DNA from: Myxococcales bacterium | GTDB taxonomy: Bacteria > Myxococcota_A > Polyangia > Polyangiales > JADJMO01 | Assembly: GCA_016709545.1 (NCBI GenBank) | Contig: JADJMO010000001.1 | Location: forward strand, 124,001 to 188,000 | DNA length: 64,000 bases | Direction of reading: 5' to 3' | Program-made: the position numbers and the translations under genes | Shown: piece by piece, positions 19,810-28,282 of the stretch | How the letters are laid out: every line of letters starts with the position of its first letter | Numbering within the stretch: the first letter of the stretch is position 1 | The notes under the pieces: model-generated | What the model saw: only the letters and a program-made list of their open reading frames with translations | What the model was told of the DNA's origin: nothing | Databases searched by the model: none

Positions 19810-21102
19810 TCAGGTGAGGATGCGCGTCGGGTGTTCGACGAGCAGCCGCAGTTCGCGCAGGAACGTGGCCCCGATCGCCCCGTCGACCACCCGGTGGTCG
19901 CAGCTCAGAGTGCAGGCGAGGCGGTGCCCGACCACGATGGCGTCTCCCCGGACCACCGGCTCCTTGCGCACCTGCCCGACGGCGAGGATGGCGCCCTCCG
20001 GCGGGTTGATGACGGCCGCGAAGGCGTCGACGCCGTACATGCCGAGGTTCGAGATGGAGAACGTGCCGTTCGTCATTTCCTCCGGTTTCAGCTTCTTGCT
20101 GCGGGCGCGGCCCGCGAGCTCGCGCACCTCGGCCGCGATCTCGCGGACCGTCTTGTGGTCGGCGTCGCGGACGACCGGGGTCACGAGGCCGTCCTCGACC
20201 GCCACGGCCACCGAGATGTCCACCCGCTGGTGGTAGAGGATCGCCTCGGGGGTGAACTGGGCGTTGCAGGCCGGCACCCGGCGGAGCGCGATGGCGCAAG
20301 CACGAACGAGCAGGTCGTTGACGCTGACCTTCTCCGGCTTTTCGCCCTCGGCGGTGAAAGCGGCGAGATCGGCGTTCACCCGCTCGCGCAGCGCCACGAG
20401 GGCATCGGCGTCGAGGTCGACCGTCAGGTAGAAGTGCGGGACGGTCTGCTTCGACTCGGTGAGCCGCCGCGCGATGGCCTTGCGCATGAGAGAGAGCGGC
20501 TTGCTCTCGGGCGCCGCGAGCACCCCCGGGACCGGGGCCGCGGCCTTCGCCGCCGAAGCGCTGAGATCGCGGGCGACGATGCGTCCGTGCGGGCCGGTGC
20601 CCTGCACGCGCCCGAGGTCGAGCGACTGTTCGCGCGCGAGCTTGCGCACGTACGGCGAGGCCTTCACGCGGCCTCCGGGCTCCGCGCTCGCCGGGGCAGG
20701 GGCCGCCGCCGGCGCCGCGGCCGGGGCAGGAACAGCAGCCGCAGCGGCGGGAGCAGCAGCACCAGCGGCAGGAGCCGCAGTAGCGGCAGCAGCGGCAGGA
20801 GCCGCAGGAGCAGCCGCCGGCGCGCCGCTCTTGGCCTGCGCGACGAGCGCGCTCACGTCTTCCCCAGGGGCGCCGACGATGGCGACGGGCTGACCGAGCA
20901 CCACCATGCTGCCGGGCGGCACGAGGATCGCGAGGATGGTCCCCTTGTCGAAGGACCGGAACTCCATCGTCGCCTTGTCGGTCTCCACCTCGGCGAGCAG
21001 ATCGTCGATGCCGATCGTGTCGCCGACCTTCTTGTGCCAGGTCGCGAGGCGTCCCTCCTCCATGGTGGGGGAGAGCTTGGGCATGTCGAGGATCTTCGCC
21101 AT
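19810..21102 (-). CDS. pdhC: Dihydrolipoamide acetyltransferase, E2 of pyruvate dehydrogenase
   Basis: 430 residues. One lipoyl domain (1-80) starts MPKLSPTMEEG and carries the lipoylated Lys43 in ETDKATMEF. An Ala/Pro linker of about 55 residues follows. Next come a peripheral subunit-binding domain (about 150-185, ASPYVRKLA and GTGPHGRI) and the catalytic core with SCDHRVVDG near the C-terminus. It transfers the acetyl group from lipoamide to CoA. The opening motif resembles mitochondrial/alphaproteobacterial PDH E2 rather than branched-chain or acetoin enzymes. The start is 2 bp after the E1beta stop. No E3 gene is in the window. Confidence 0.94.
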   Translation of the reverse strand: MAKILDMPKLSPTMEEGRLATWHKKVGDTIGIDDLLAEVETDKATMEFRSFDKGTILAILVPPGSMVVLGQPVAIVGAPGEDVSALVAQAKSGAPAAAPAAPAAAAATAAPAAGAAAPAAAAAVPAPAAAPAAAPAPASAEPGGRVKASPYVRKLAREQSLDLGRVQGTGPHGRIVARDLSASAAKAAAPVPGVLAAPESKPLSLMRKAIARRLTESKQTVPHFYLTVDLDADALVALRERVNADLAAFTAEGEKPEKVSVNDLLVRACAIALRRVPACNAQFTPEAILYHQRVDISVAVAVEDGLVTPVVRDADHKTVREIAAEVRELAGRARSKKLKPEEMTNGTFSISNLGMYGVDAFAAVINPPEGAILAVGQVRKEPVVRGDAIVVGHRLACTLSCDHRVVDGAIGATFLRELRLLVEHPTRILT

Positions 21103-21104
21103 GT

Positions 21105-22097
21105 TTACTCTAGGTACAGGACCTTCTTGCACGCCGACACGATCGCGGCGGGCTGGGGGAGGCAGTGCTGCTCGAGTCGCGCGTTGTACGGCATCGGCAC
21201 GTCCATGCCGGTCACGCGGAGTACCGGCGCGTCGAGGTCGTCGAACCCGAGGCGCTGGATGCGATCGACCACCTCGGCGCCGACCGAGCCATAGGGCCAG
21301 CCCTCGTGGGCGACGACGGCGCGGTGGGTCTTGCGGACGCTCTCGAGGATGGTCTCCTCGTCGAGCGGCCGCAGCGAGCGCAGATCGACGATCTCGGCGG
21401 AGATGCCCTCGGCCGCGAGCAGCTTGGCCGCCTCGAGCGCGACGTGGGTGATGCGCGACCACGAGACGATCGTGACGTCGCTGCCCTCGTGGCAGACGTT
21501 CGCCTTGCCGATCTCGACGAGCAGGTCACCTTCGCTCGGATCGGGCACCTCGCCCTTCATCGAGTACAGCGTCTCGCTCTCGAAGAAGCACACCGGGTTG
21601 TCGTCGCGGATGGCGGCCTTGAGCAGTCCCTTGGCGTCGCGCGGGAACGCGGGTGCCACCACCTTGAGGCCGGGGACGTGGGCGTAGAACCCCTCCATGG
21701 ACTGGCTGTGCTGCGAGCCCACCTGGCGCGCGGAGCCGTTGGGCCCGCGGAACACGATGGGGCAGGAGAACTGCCCGCCGCTCATCTGCCGCACCTTGGC
21801 CGCGTTGCTCAGGATCTGGTCGAAGGCGACCGCGCTGAAGTTCCAGGTCATGAACTCGATGATCGGGCGCAGCCCCACCATCGCGGCGCCGACGCCGATG
21901 CCCGCGAACCCGTTCTCGGCGATGGGCGCGTCGACCACGCGCTTGTCCCCGAAGCGGTCGAACAGGCCCTCGGTGACCTTGTACGCGCCCTGGTAACGGC
22001 CGACCTCCTCGCCCATGATGAACACGCGGGGGTCGCGCTCCATCTCCTCGGCGATGGCCTCGCGGAGCGCCTCCCGGTAGCGAATCTCGCGGCTCAT
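21105..22097 (-). CDS. pdhB: Pyruvate dehydrogenase E1 beta subunit
   Basis: 330 residues from ATG 22097, which overlaps the E1alpha stop (ATGA). The sequence follows the E1beta family throughout: VFIMGEEVGRYQGAYKVT, the thiamine-site region DAPIAENGFAGIGVGAA, EFMTWNFSAVAFDQILSNAAK, and the C-terminal VTGMDVPMPYN. With E1alpha it forms the heterotetramer that decarboxylates pyruvate with thiamine diphosphate and loads the lipoyl arm of E2. Gene order E1alpha-E1beta-E2 is conserved. Confidence 0.95.
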   Translation of the reverse strand: MSREIRYREALREAIAEEMERDPRVFIMGEEVGRYQGAYKVTEGLFDRFGDKRVVDAPIAENGFAGIGVGAAMVGLRPIIEFMTWNFSAVAFDQILSNAAKVRQMSGGQFSCPIVFRGPNGSARQVGSQHSQSMEGFYAHVPGLKVVAPAFPRDAKGLLKAAIRDDNPVCFFESETLYSMKGEVPDPSEGDLLVEIGKANVCHEGSDVTIVSWSRITHVALEAAKLLAAEGISAEIVDLRSLRPLDEETILESVRKTHRAVVAHEGWPYGSVGAEVVDRIQRLGFDDLDAPVLRVTGMDVPMPYNARLEQHCLPQPAAIVSACKKVLYLE

Positions 22098-23077
22098 CGC
22101 GCGAACTCCCCGACGTAGGTGGTGGGCTCGAGGATGTCGGGCGAAGGCTCCGGCGCCTCCTCGGCGTGCTTCACGGCGTCGGCGGTCTCGGCCTCGATCT
22201 CCGCGTCGAGCGCGGCGAGCTTCTCCTCGCCGAGCACGGCGACCAGCGCGTCGCGCGCCTTCTGCAGCGGGTCGAGCTTCTTCTGGGCCTCGATCTCCTC
22301 GGGCGTGCGGTACTTGCCCGGGTCGCTCATCGAGTGGCCGCGGAACCGGTAGGTGCGCACCTCTACCAGCGTGGGCTCGCTCTCCTCGCGCGCCCGCGTC
22401 ACGGCCTCGCCGATGCGCGCCTTCACCTCGAGCACGTCGCGCGCGAAGAACCGGTCGCGGGCCATGGCGTAGCCGAGCGCCTTCTGCGAGACGTCCTCGA
22501 GCGAGAGCGACCGCGCGAGCGGGGTGCCCATCGAGTACTCGTTGTTCTCGCAGATGAAGACGATGGGGAGCTTCCACAGCGCCGCGAGCGACAGCGCCTC
22601 GTGGAAGCTGCCGATGGTCACCGAGCCCTCGCCGAAGAAGCACAGCGTGACCCGGCCGTTGCCCTGGTACTTGCTCGCGTAGGCGACGCCGGCCGCGAGC
22701 GGGATGTGCCCGCCGACGATGCCGTAGCCGCCGAGCATGTGGTGCTCGGCGTCGAACAGGTGCATCGAGCCGCCGAGGCCCTGGCTGCACCCCGTGGCCT
22801 TGCCGAACAGCTCGGCGAGCACCGCGCGCGCGGGCATCCCCTTGGCCATCGCGAGCCCGTGATCGCGGTAGGTGCCGATCACGTAGTCGTCGGGCCGGAG
22901 GGCGGCGATCGCGCCGACGCCGACCGACTCCTGACCGATGTAGAGGTGAAGGAAGCCGCCGATCTTCCCCTGCGCGTAGGCGCGGGCGCACTCCTCTTCG
23001 ACCCTGCGGATCCGCTGCATCTGGCCGTACAGCCGGAGCAGCTCGTCTTGATCTTCGCTCATGGGCGCGCGGAACAT
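22094..23077 (-). CDS. pdhA: Pyruvate dehydrogenase E1 alpha subunit
   Basis: 327 residues if ATG 23077 is used; ATG 23062 (MSEDQDELL) is also plausible and neither has a clear ribosome site. The thiamine-diphosphate motif runs from GEGSVTIGSFHEAL to CENN (about 150-185). The phosphorylation-loop region YRFRGHSMSDPGKYRT is present and GLGGSMHLFD contributes to the active site. It is the first gene of the pdhABC operon. A 357-bp region upstream separates it from the divergent HARE-HTH gene. Confidence 0.95.
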   Translation of the reverse strand: MFRAPMSEDQDELLRLYGQMQRIRRVEEECARAYAQGKIGGFLHLYIGQESVGVGAIAALRPDDYVIGTYRDHGLAMAKGMPARAVLAELFGKATGCSQGLGGSMHLFDAEHHMLGGYGIVGGHIPLAAGVAYASKYQGNGRVTLCFFGEGSVTIGSFHEALSLAALWKLPIVFICENNEYSMGTPLARSLSLEDVSQKALGYAMARDRFFARDVLEVKARIGEAVTRAREESEPTLVEVRTYRFRGHSMSDPGKYRTPEEIEAQKKLDPLQKARDALVAVLGEEKLAALDAEIEAETADAVKHAEEAPEPSPDILEPTTYVGEFAR

Positions 23078-23434
23078 AGCGGCCGATCGTCACGCCCGGA
23101 AGAGTTCCGGACACGACGCAGTGCGTTCCTGCGCCTCCGAGCGCGGCCTTGGCGGGGCTTTACCCTGATGCAGAAGGGTGTTATCCATCCTCGGTCCCGT
23201 GGTGGGACGGGGCCGACGCCCTGGGGTGCCTGTGCAAACGGGGACACCAGCGGAACGGGCCCTGTCCAGGCGGATCCGAATCGCCGAATCGAGGCGCGTC
23301 GAACGCCGCCATGGGGTCCTTCCGAGGGGCTCGAATCGCGTGCGCGCGACCCGTCTCGCCGCCTCGGCCGAACCGACCCGAACCGTGACGGACGCCGGCT
23401 GTGTCCCGCGTCCTCCCAAAGGAAAAAAGCTCTC
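23078..23434. other. Divergent intergenic region, 357 bp
   Basis: It lies between the pdhA start and the HARE-HTH gene start, so both promoters should be here. I see no coding frame with sensible protein, no terminator and no clear repeat. A purine-rich AAAGGAAAAAAG at 23418-23429 is the likely ribosome site of the plus-strand gene. Confidence 0.6.
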
Positions 23435-25172
23435 ATGACGTTCACCGAAGCCGCTGCCGAGGTCCTTCGCCTCGCGGGCAAACCGCTGCATTTCAAGGAC
23501 ATCACGCAGATGGCCATCGACAAACCTGCTCTCGCACGTGGGCAAGACGCCCGACGTGACGATGGGCGCGCGCTTGTCGCTCCAGATCAAGAAGGAGCCC
23601 GACGGCGCCATCGTCCGCGTGAAGCCCGGCGTGTTCGGCCTCCGCGAGTGGGAGTCGGGCGGCAAGAAGAAGGGCAAGAAGAAGGCGGAGGAGGCCGAGG
23701 TCGAGGCCCGCACCCCGTCCCTGTTCAACGACGCCGGTGACGAGCCGAGCGCCGAGGACGACGGGGCCGACGCCTTCGCCGCCCTCGCGAGCGACATCGA
23801 CGCCGCCTCCGATCCCGTGCCCGCGCGCAAGGTCGAGTCGGGCCCGCCGGTCGACGAGGACGACGAGCCCCTCGTGCTCGACGCCGACGAGAAGATGCGC
23901 GGAGAGCTCGCCGCCTCGGGCAGCGAGCTGTTCGAGGAAGAAGACGACGACGACCAGCCGCTGTTCGGCGGTCCGGAGCCCGTGCCGGGCGCGGCGCCTG
24001 GCGCGGCCGGTCCGGCGGGTGAGGGCGGTCGTCGCCGTCGTCGTCGTCGTCGTCGCGGCAAGCGTGACGAGGGCGGGGCGCCGGGGCAGACCTTCGGTGG
24101 GGCCTCGCGTCCCCCGTCGTTCGAGGGCTCCGCGACCGCGGGCGACGACGAGGACGAGACGATCGGCGTCACCATCGGCGACGAGCGCGACGAGCAGCCC
24201 ACGCGTCGGGCCATCGTGCTCGAGCGCGTCCCCCAGCAGCAGCAGGGCCGAGGCAACCAGGGCGGCGGCAAGCAGCAGGACTTCCGCGCGCCGGGCTTCC
24301 AGCGCAGCGGCAACTTCGACCTGAGCGCGTCTCCGGCGCTCGAGGGCACCGAGCCGATCGACGAGCTCGCGGGCCGCGATCTGTCGGACCTCGTCCTCAA
24401 CGTCCTCCTCACCTCCGATCGCAACCAGGGCCCCGTGCCCTTCCGCGCGATCGCCGAGGCCGCGCAGCGCAAGGGTCGCCTCACCGGCGATCTGAACGTC
24501 GCCACGACCGCGCTCGCCGCCTCCGCGCGCGCCGACAACCTGCGCCGCGACGCCGAGGGCCTGCGCCCCCGCTTCCGCTTCGCGCAGGGTGGCCGTGTCG
24601 CCCCGACCGACTGGTCGCTCGGCAGCGATCTCCTCCGCCTCGAGCAGGAGGCCGTCGCCGCCCTCGATCGCTACCGCGACGCCGCGCGCCGCACCCTCGC
24701 GAGCAAGCTCCAGAAGGACCTCTCCGGTCCCGCGCTGATCGAGCTCTTGCTGGTCGCCCTCGAGCGGCTCGGCTTCCGCGACATCAAGCCCGTGCGTCGC
24801 GCGGGCCTCCCGGGTGGCGAGAGCCACTTCTCCGCCGTGCACGTCACGCTGAACGACGAGGTCCGCACCGCGATCGTCCTGCGCCGCGACGGCCGCGAGA
24901 TCGGCCGTGAGCGCGTGATCGACCTGCGCGGCTCGCTCCACCACTACGGCGGTGGCAGCGGCGCCGCGAGCACGGGCTGGCTCATCACGACCGGCCAGTG
25001 CCTCTCGGGCGCGCGCGAAGAAGCGGCCGCCCCGGGCACGCCGCCGGTCGCGCTGTTCGACAGCGTCGCGTTCGCGAAGCTCCTCGAGCAGGCGGGCGTC
25101 GGCGTCACCAAGACGCGCTTCGACCTGCCGTTCCCGGACCTCGAGCTCCTCGAGACCCTCCGCGGGGTGTGA
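23435..25172 (+). CDS. HARE-HTH protein with an Mrr-like nuclease-fold C-terminus (one-base frameshift)
   Basis: The first 30 residues (MTFTEAAAEVLRLAGKPLHF, then DITQMAID) are the start of a HARE helix-turn-helix domain. The rest of that domain (SHVGKTPDVTMGARLS, VKPGVFGLREW) is in the next frame, and removing one A at 23522-23524 joins them. A long charged linker follows, with KKKGKKK, acidic runs and a tract of nine arginines. The last ~170 residues (ALIELLLVALERLGF to LLITTG-like GWLITTGQ and AKLLEQAGVGV) look like an Mrr/PD-(D/E)xK fold, but the catalytic acidic-Lys pair is unclear (AIVLRRDGR instead of QAKR). HARE domains are known to pair with restriction-like folds. I infer a DNA-binding, probably non-cutting protein. 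Confidence 0.72.
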
Positions 25173-25177
25173 GTGGG

Positions 25178-25214
25178 AGGGGAGGGGGCTCACAGGCCCC
25201 CTCCTCGCTTTTTG
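25178..25214 (+). terminator. Probable rho-independent terminator after the HARE-HTH gene
   Basis: GAGGGGAGGGGGC pairs, with one bulge, with GCCCCCTCCTC across a short CACAG-type loop and is followed by GCTTTTTG. It starts a few bases after the stop at 25172 and ends just before the 66-bp repeat array. Confidence 0.75.
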
Positions 25215-25218
25215 TCCC

Positions 25219-25614
25219 TTCACTCTGGAGCGGCCGCCCATGGAGGCGGCCGCCGTTCACTGCGCTCGCCTGCGGCTCGCTCCGTTCACTCTGGAGCGGC
25301 CGCCCATGGAGGCGGCCGCCGTTCACTGCGCTCGCCTGCGGCTCGCTCCGTTCACTCCGGAGCGGCCGCCCATGGAGGCGGCCGCCGTTCACTGCGCTCG
25401 CCTGCGGCTCGCTCCCTTCACTCTGGAGCGGCCGCCCATGGAGGCGGCCGCCGTTCACTGCGCTCGCCTGCGGCTCGCTCCCTTCACTCTGGAGCGGCCG
25501 CCCATGGAGGCGGCCGCCGTTCACTGCGCTAGCCTGCGGCTCGCTCCCTTCACTCTGGAGCGGCCGCCCATGGAGGCGGCCGCCGTTCACTGCGCTCGCC
25601 TGCGGCTCGCTCCG
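25219..25614 (+). repeat. Six tandem 66-bp repeats, each with a GGAG-headed hairpin
   Basis: Copies start at 25219, 25285, 25351, 25417, 25483 and 25549 and are nearly identical (single-base changes such as CTGG/CCGG and GCTCGC/GCTAGC). Each holds GGAG directly before a perfect hairpin, GCGGCCGCC-CATGGA-GGCGGCCGC, and then TTCACTGCGCTCGCCTGCGG. The array fills the space between two convergent genes. Its length, divisible by 3, opens long reading frames on both strands, which I regard as by-products. Confidence 0.92.
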
Positions 25615-25615
25615 T

Positions 25616-26970
25616 TCACTTCACGGGCGGGGGCTTCGGGACCTCTTTGTCCGTGAGGACGCAGGAGGCGAGGTCGAAGAGCATGAACTCGAGGACCTTC
25701 TCCTGTGGGGTCAGCGCCGCCGTGGTGCAGCTCGCCGGGAACGTGCCCGAGCCGCCGCCCGACGCGATGTGGAAGCTCGAGTAGACGACGCGCCCGCATT
25801 GCGATTTGGCCGGCTTGCCGACCGGTGCGTTGAACGTGAAGTGCTGCACCGTGGAGCTGTTGCTGATCCAGCGCTGCGTCGCGCCGAGCACGCCCGTCGA
25901 GCGCGCGAACGTGCCGGTGAGGTTGATCTGCCCGAGGGTCGTCGTCGCGCCGACCTTCTGCAGCCACTCGGCGAGCGCCTTCCCCTTGGGGAACGTGGTG
26001 TCGATCGAGAACGGGTTCGTGGTCGACCCGAGCCCCAGGTGGCGGCGCCGTTCCAGGGCGTCGGCGCGCTCGCGTCGACCCAGGGGTAGCTGAGGTCGGT
26101 CGCGAACACGCGGCCGCCCGCGTCGGCGTAGTTCACGACGTTCTGCTTCGACGGCGCGTCGGTGGCGACCGACGAGCACGGGAACGCGACGAGGTCGTAT
26201 TTCTTGAGGGTCGCGAGGTCGCCCCACAGCGCGGCGCCCGCCGGCGTGCTCGCGCCGAGGGTCTCGCCGTTGCCGTGGTAGATGTGGATGCGGCCCTTGC
26301 CGGTGTTGACGGTGAACTCGCTGTCGTCGATGCCGATCTTGCGCAGGATGCACTCGGTCGGGTCGTAGGTGCTCGTGACGATCGCGGTGAGGGGGATGTC
26401 GCCCTCTTTCTGGTTCTTGGGCAAGCGGGTGAGGTCAGGGCCCACGGCGTTGTTGGTGCAGGCCTCGATCTTCGGGATCACGACCTGGCGGCGCCAGCGA
26501 CCGATCTGGATGACGAGCGGGATGTTGTCGCCGACCGGCACGTTCTCGAGGCGGAACTTGCCGTCGGAGCCAGAGAGCGCGGAGACGATGGGCTCTCCCG
26601 AGGCGACGCCGCACTTCTCGCAGGTGACGCCCGGCTTGAAGGCGTCGACCGGCGCGTTCGGCACGTAGACGACCGCGTTGTAGAGCGGGTCGGTCTTGGC
26701 CGGGTTGAACACGGTGCCGGTGATGGTGGTGGTCGTCGTGCCGTCGGGGCACTTCACCTGCTGGCACTGCAGGCCCTTGCAGGTGGGGGGGCTCCCACCG
26801 CCGTCCTCGTCGAGGAGCACGTCGAGCGTGCTGCCGCCGTCGTCGAGGCTCACGTCGCCGAGAGACCCGTCGTCCGTGCTGGCATCGCCGAGCGGCGCGG
26901 ACACAGCGTCGTCTCGTCCCGCGGAGCAGGCCACGAGCAGGGCGGGGAAGAAAAGGGCAAGACGGCTCAT
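25616..26970 (-). CDS. Large secreted lipoprotein (one-base frameshift)
   Basis: Starts at ATG 26970 with a signal peptide and lipobox LVAC. An Asp/Ser/Gly-rich linker and a Cys-rich region (CKGLQCQQVKCPDG, CEKCG) follow. A carboxypeptidase-regulatory-like fold comes next: GSDGKFRLENVPVGDNIPLV and GRWRRQVVIP. The frame breaks at the C-run 26033-26036; the next frame continues GSTTNPFSIDTTFPKGKALAEWL to the stop at 25616, and restoring one base joins them. The total is about 451 residues. I recall similar lipoproteins in Polyangiales but no known function. Its 3' end abuts the hairpin array. Confidence 0.75.
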
Positions 26971-27075
26971 CCGTGGAGGATGCCGTACGCGGACAGACTT
27001 GGCCAGGCGGCGTGCCGACGCTGGCAGCGCGCTGGCCACCCCGAGCCTCTGCCGTGGACGTTGTAGGATGGCGGC

Positions 27076-28245
27076 GTGCGTCCCTTCCTCCTCGCCTGCG
27101 CCCTCCTCGTCGCGATCGCGCCGAGCGCGTGCAAGCGTGACGACGACGAAGAAGAGGAGGCGCCCAAGAAGAAGAAGAAGAAGAAGGCCCCGAAGCCCGA
27201 CGATTCGGTGGCGCTCGTCGACGCCGGCTCCGAGACGAACGACCTCGGCCCGAAGCCCAAGTCGCTGCCGGGTGGCGACCTGCTCGCGCCGACCGAGAGC
27301 GAGCTGCTCAAGGCCTCGGGTGGACAGCTCACCATGTCCATCGAGGGCGAGGCGCCCGTCTTCAAGTACGGCCGCGCGCAGCTCGGGTGGGGCGGGTTGC
27401 ACGTCACGCTGTCGACCGAGAAGACCGGCTGCGCATACGCGACCCCGGGCGACGAATCGTACCAGATCGACTTCGATCTCTCGCCCGGCCCCGGCGGCGG
27501 CTACTACGCCGGCCACGCGATCGGTCTGGCGGTGTCCTGGAACTCGGCGCGCCTCAAGCTCAAGCAGTCTCACGCCGGGCCGCACCAGACCAAGCTCCTG
27601 CTCGACCCGTTCGTCGCCAAGGACGGCGAGCACGTGAAGGGCACGCTCTCCGTCGATCAGTCCACCAAGGTCTCGCGACCCGACGGCACCCGCGCACAGT
27701 ACGAATACCGCGCGCGCGGCGCGTTCGACGTGGTGATCTGCCCCGCGTTCGGCGGCGTCACGGGGCTCGATCCGCTGGCCAAGACCGCGGGTCCCGGGCT
27801 CGTCACGGGCACGTTCGCGGGGCATGCCTTCACTGCGATGTCGGCGCTCGCCTTCGTGCAGAAGGACTGGAGCACCGGCCTGCACTACCTCGACTCGATC
27901 GAGCTCTACCCGGTCGCGGAGCCGCCGTGCTCCGATCGGTACAAGCTCACGGCCAGCGAGCACCTGACGATCCGCGCCATCGGCGGCAGCGGCACGCTGT
28001 TCGCGCTGACGGGCCAGCAGCCGATGGAGCCCACCTTCACGATACCGAAGACCGCGGGTGGGCTCGGCTACCCGAAGTGGTTCGGCGGCGGACAGCGGCG
28101 TGGGTGGATCCAGTTCGACGCCTTCGATCTCTCGGCGACGAAGCTCTCCGGCGAGATGTTCGCCGAGAGCTCGGCGAAGTCGAAGCCGGACGAGACCGGC
28201 AAGCTCACGGGCCGCTTCACCGCCAAGGTCTGCGGCGGGATCTGA
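27076..28245 (+). CDS. Secreted lipoprotein of unknown function with poly-Lys tract
   Basis: 389 residues from GTG 27076. A signal peptide ends in PSAC, a probable lipobox, followed at once by a highly charged stretch: DDDEEEE then seven lysines (about 22-38). The remaining 330 residues are beta-rich without a motif I recognise, with Gly/Trp-containing strands such as GRAQLGWGGLHVTLS and PKWFGGGQRRGWIQF and only three cysteines. Divergent from the previous lipoprotein across 105 bp. A palindrome starts 2 bp after its stop. Confidence 0.8.
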   Translation: MRPFLLACALLVAIAPSACKRDDDEEEEAPKKKKKKKAPKPDDSVALVDAGSETNDLGPKPKSLPGGDLLAPTESELLKASGGQLTMSIEGEAPVFKYGRAQLGWGGLHVTLSTEKTGCAYATPGDESYQIDFDLSPGPGGGYYAGHAIGLAVSWNSARLKLKQSHAGPHQTKLLLDPFVAKDGEHVKGTLSVDQSTKVSRPDGTRAQYEYRARGAFDVVICPAFGGVTGLDPLAKTAGPGLVTGTFAGHAFTAMSALAFVQKDWSTGLHYLDSIELYPVAEPPCSDRYKLTASEHLTIRAIGGSGTLFALTGQQPMEPTFTIPKTAGGLGYPKWFGGGQRRGWIQFDAFDLSATKLSGEMFAESSAKSKPDETGKLTGRFTAKVCGGI

Positions 28246-28246
28246 C

Positions 28247-28269
28247 CCTATACTGTACGCCTGTATAGG
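28247..28269. promoter_or_regulatory. Palindrome CCTATAC-N9-GTATAGG before the repair helicase
   Basis: Perfect 7-bp arms (28247-28253 and 28263-28269) flank a 9-base centre TGTACGCCT. It lies in the 37-bp gap upstream of the helicase GTG and is AT-rich against a GC-rich background. It is not followed by T residues, so it is not a terminator. The length and symmetry suit a dimeric repressor, and an SOS/LexA-like operator is one possibility. Confidence 0.5.
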
Positions 28270-28282
28270 CTAAGCTCCTGGG

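Noticed and set aside
25105..25590. A 22-residue-repeat protein encoded in the 66-bp array
   Set aside because: The frame exists on both strands only because 66 is divisible by 3; no ribosome site, and it runs into the neighbouring gene.
25219..25614. CRISPR array
   Set aside because: Units are identical end to end with no variable spacers and no cas genes.
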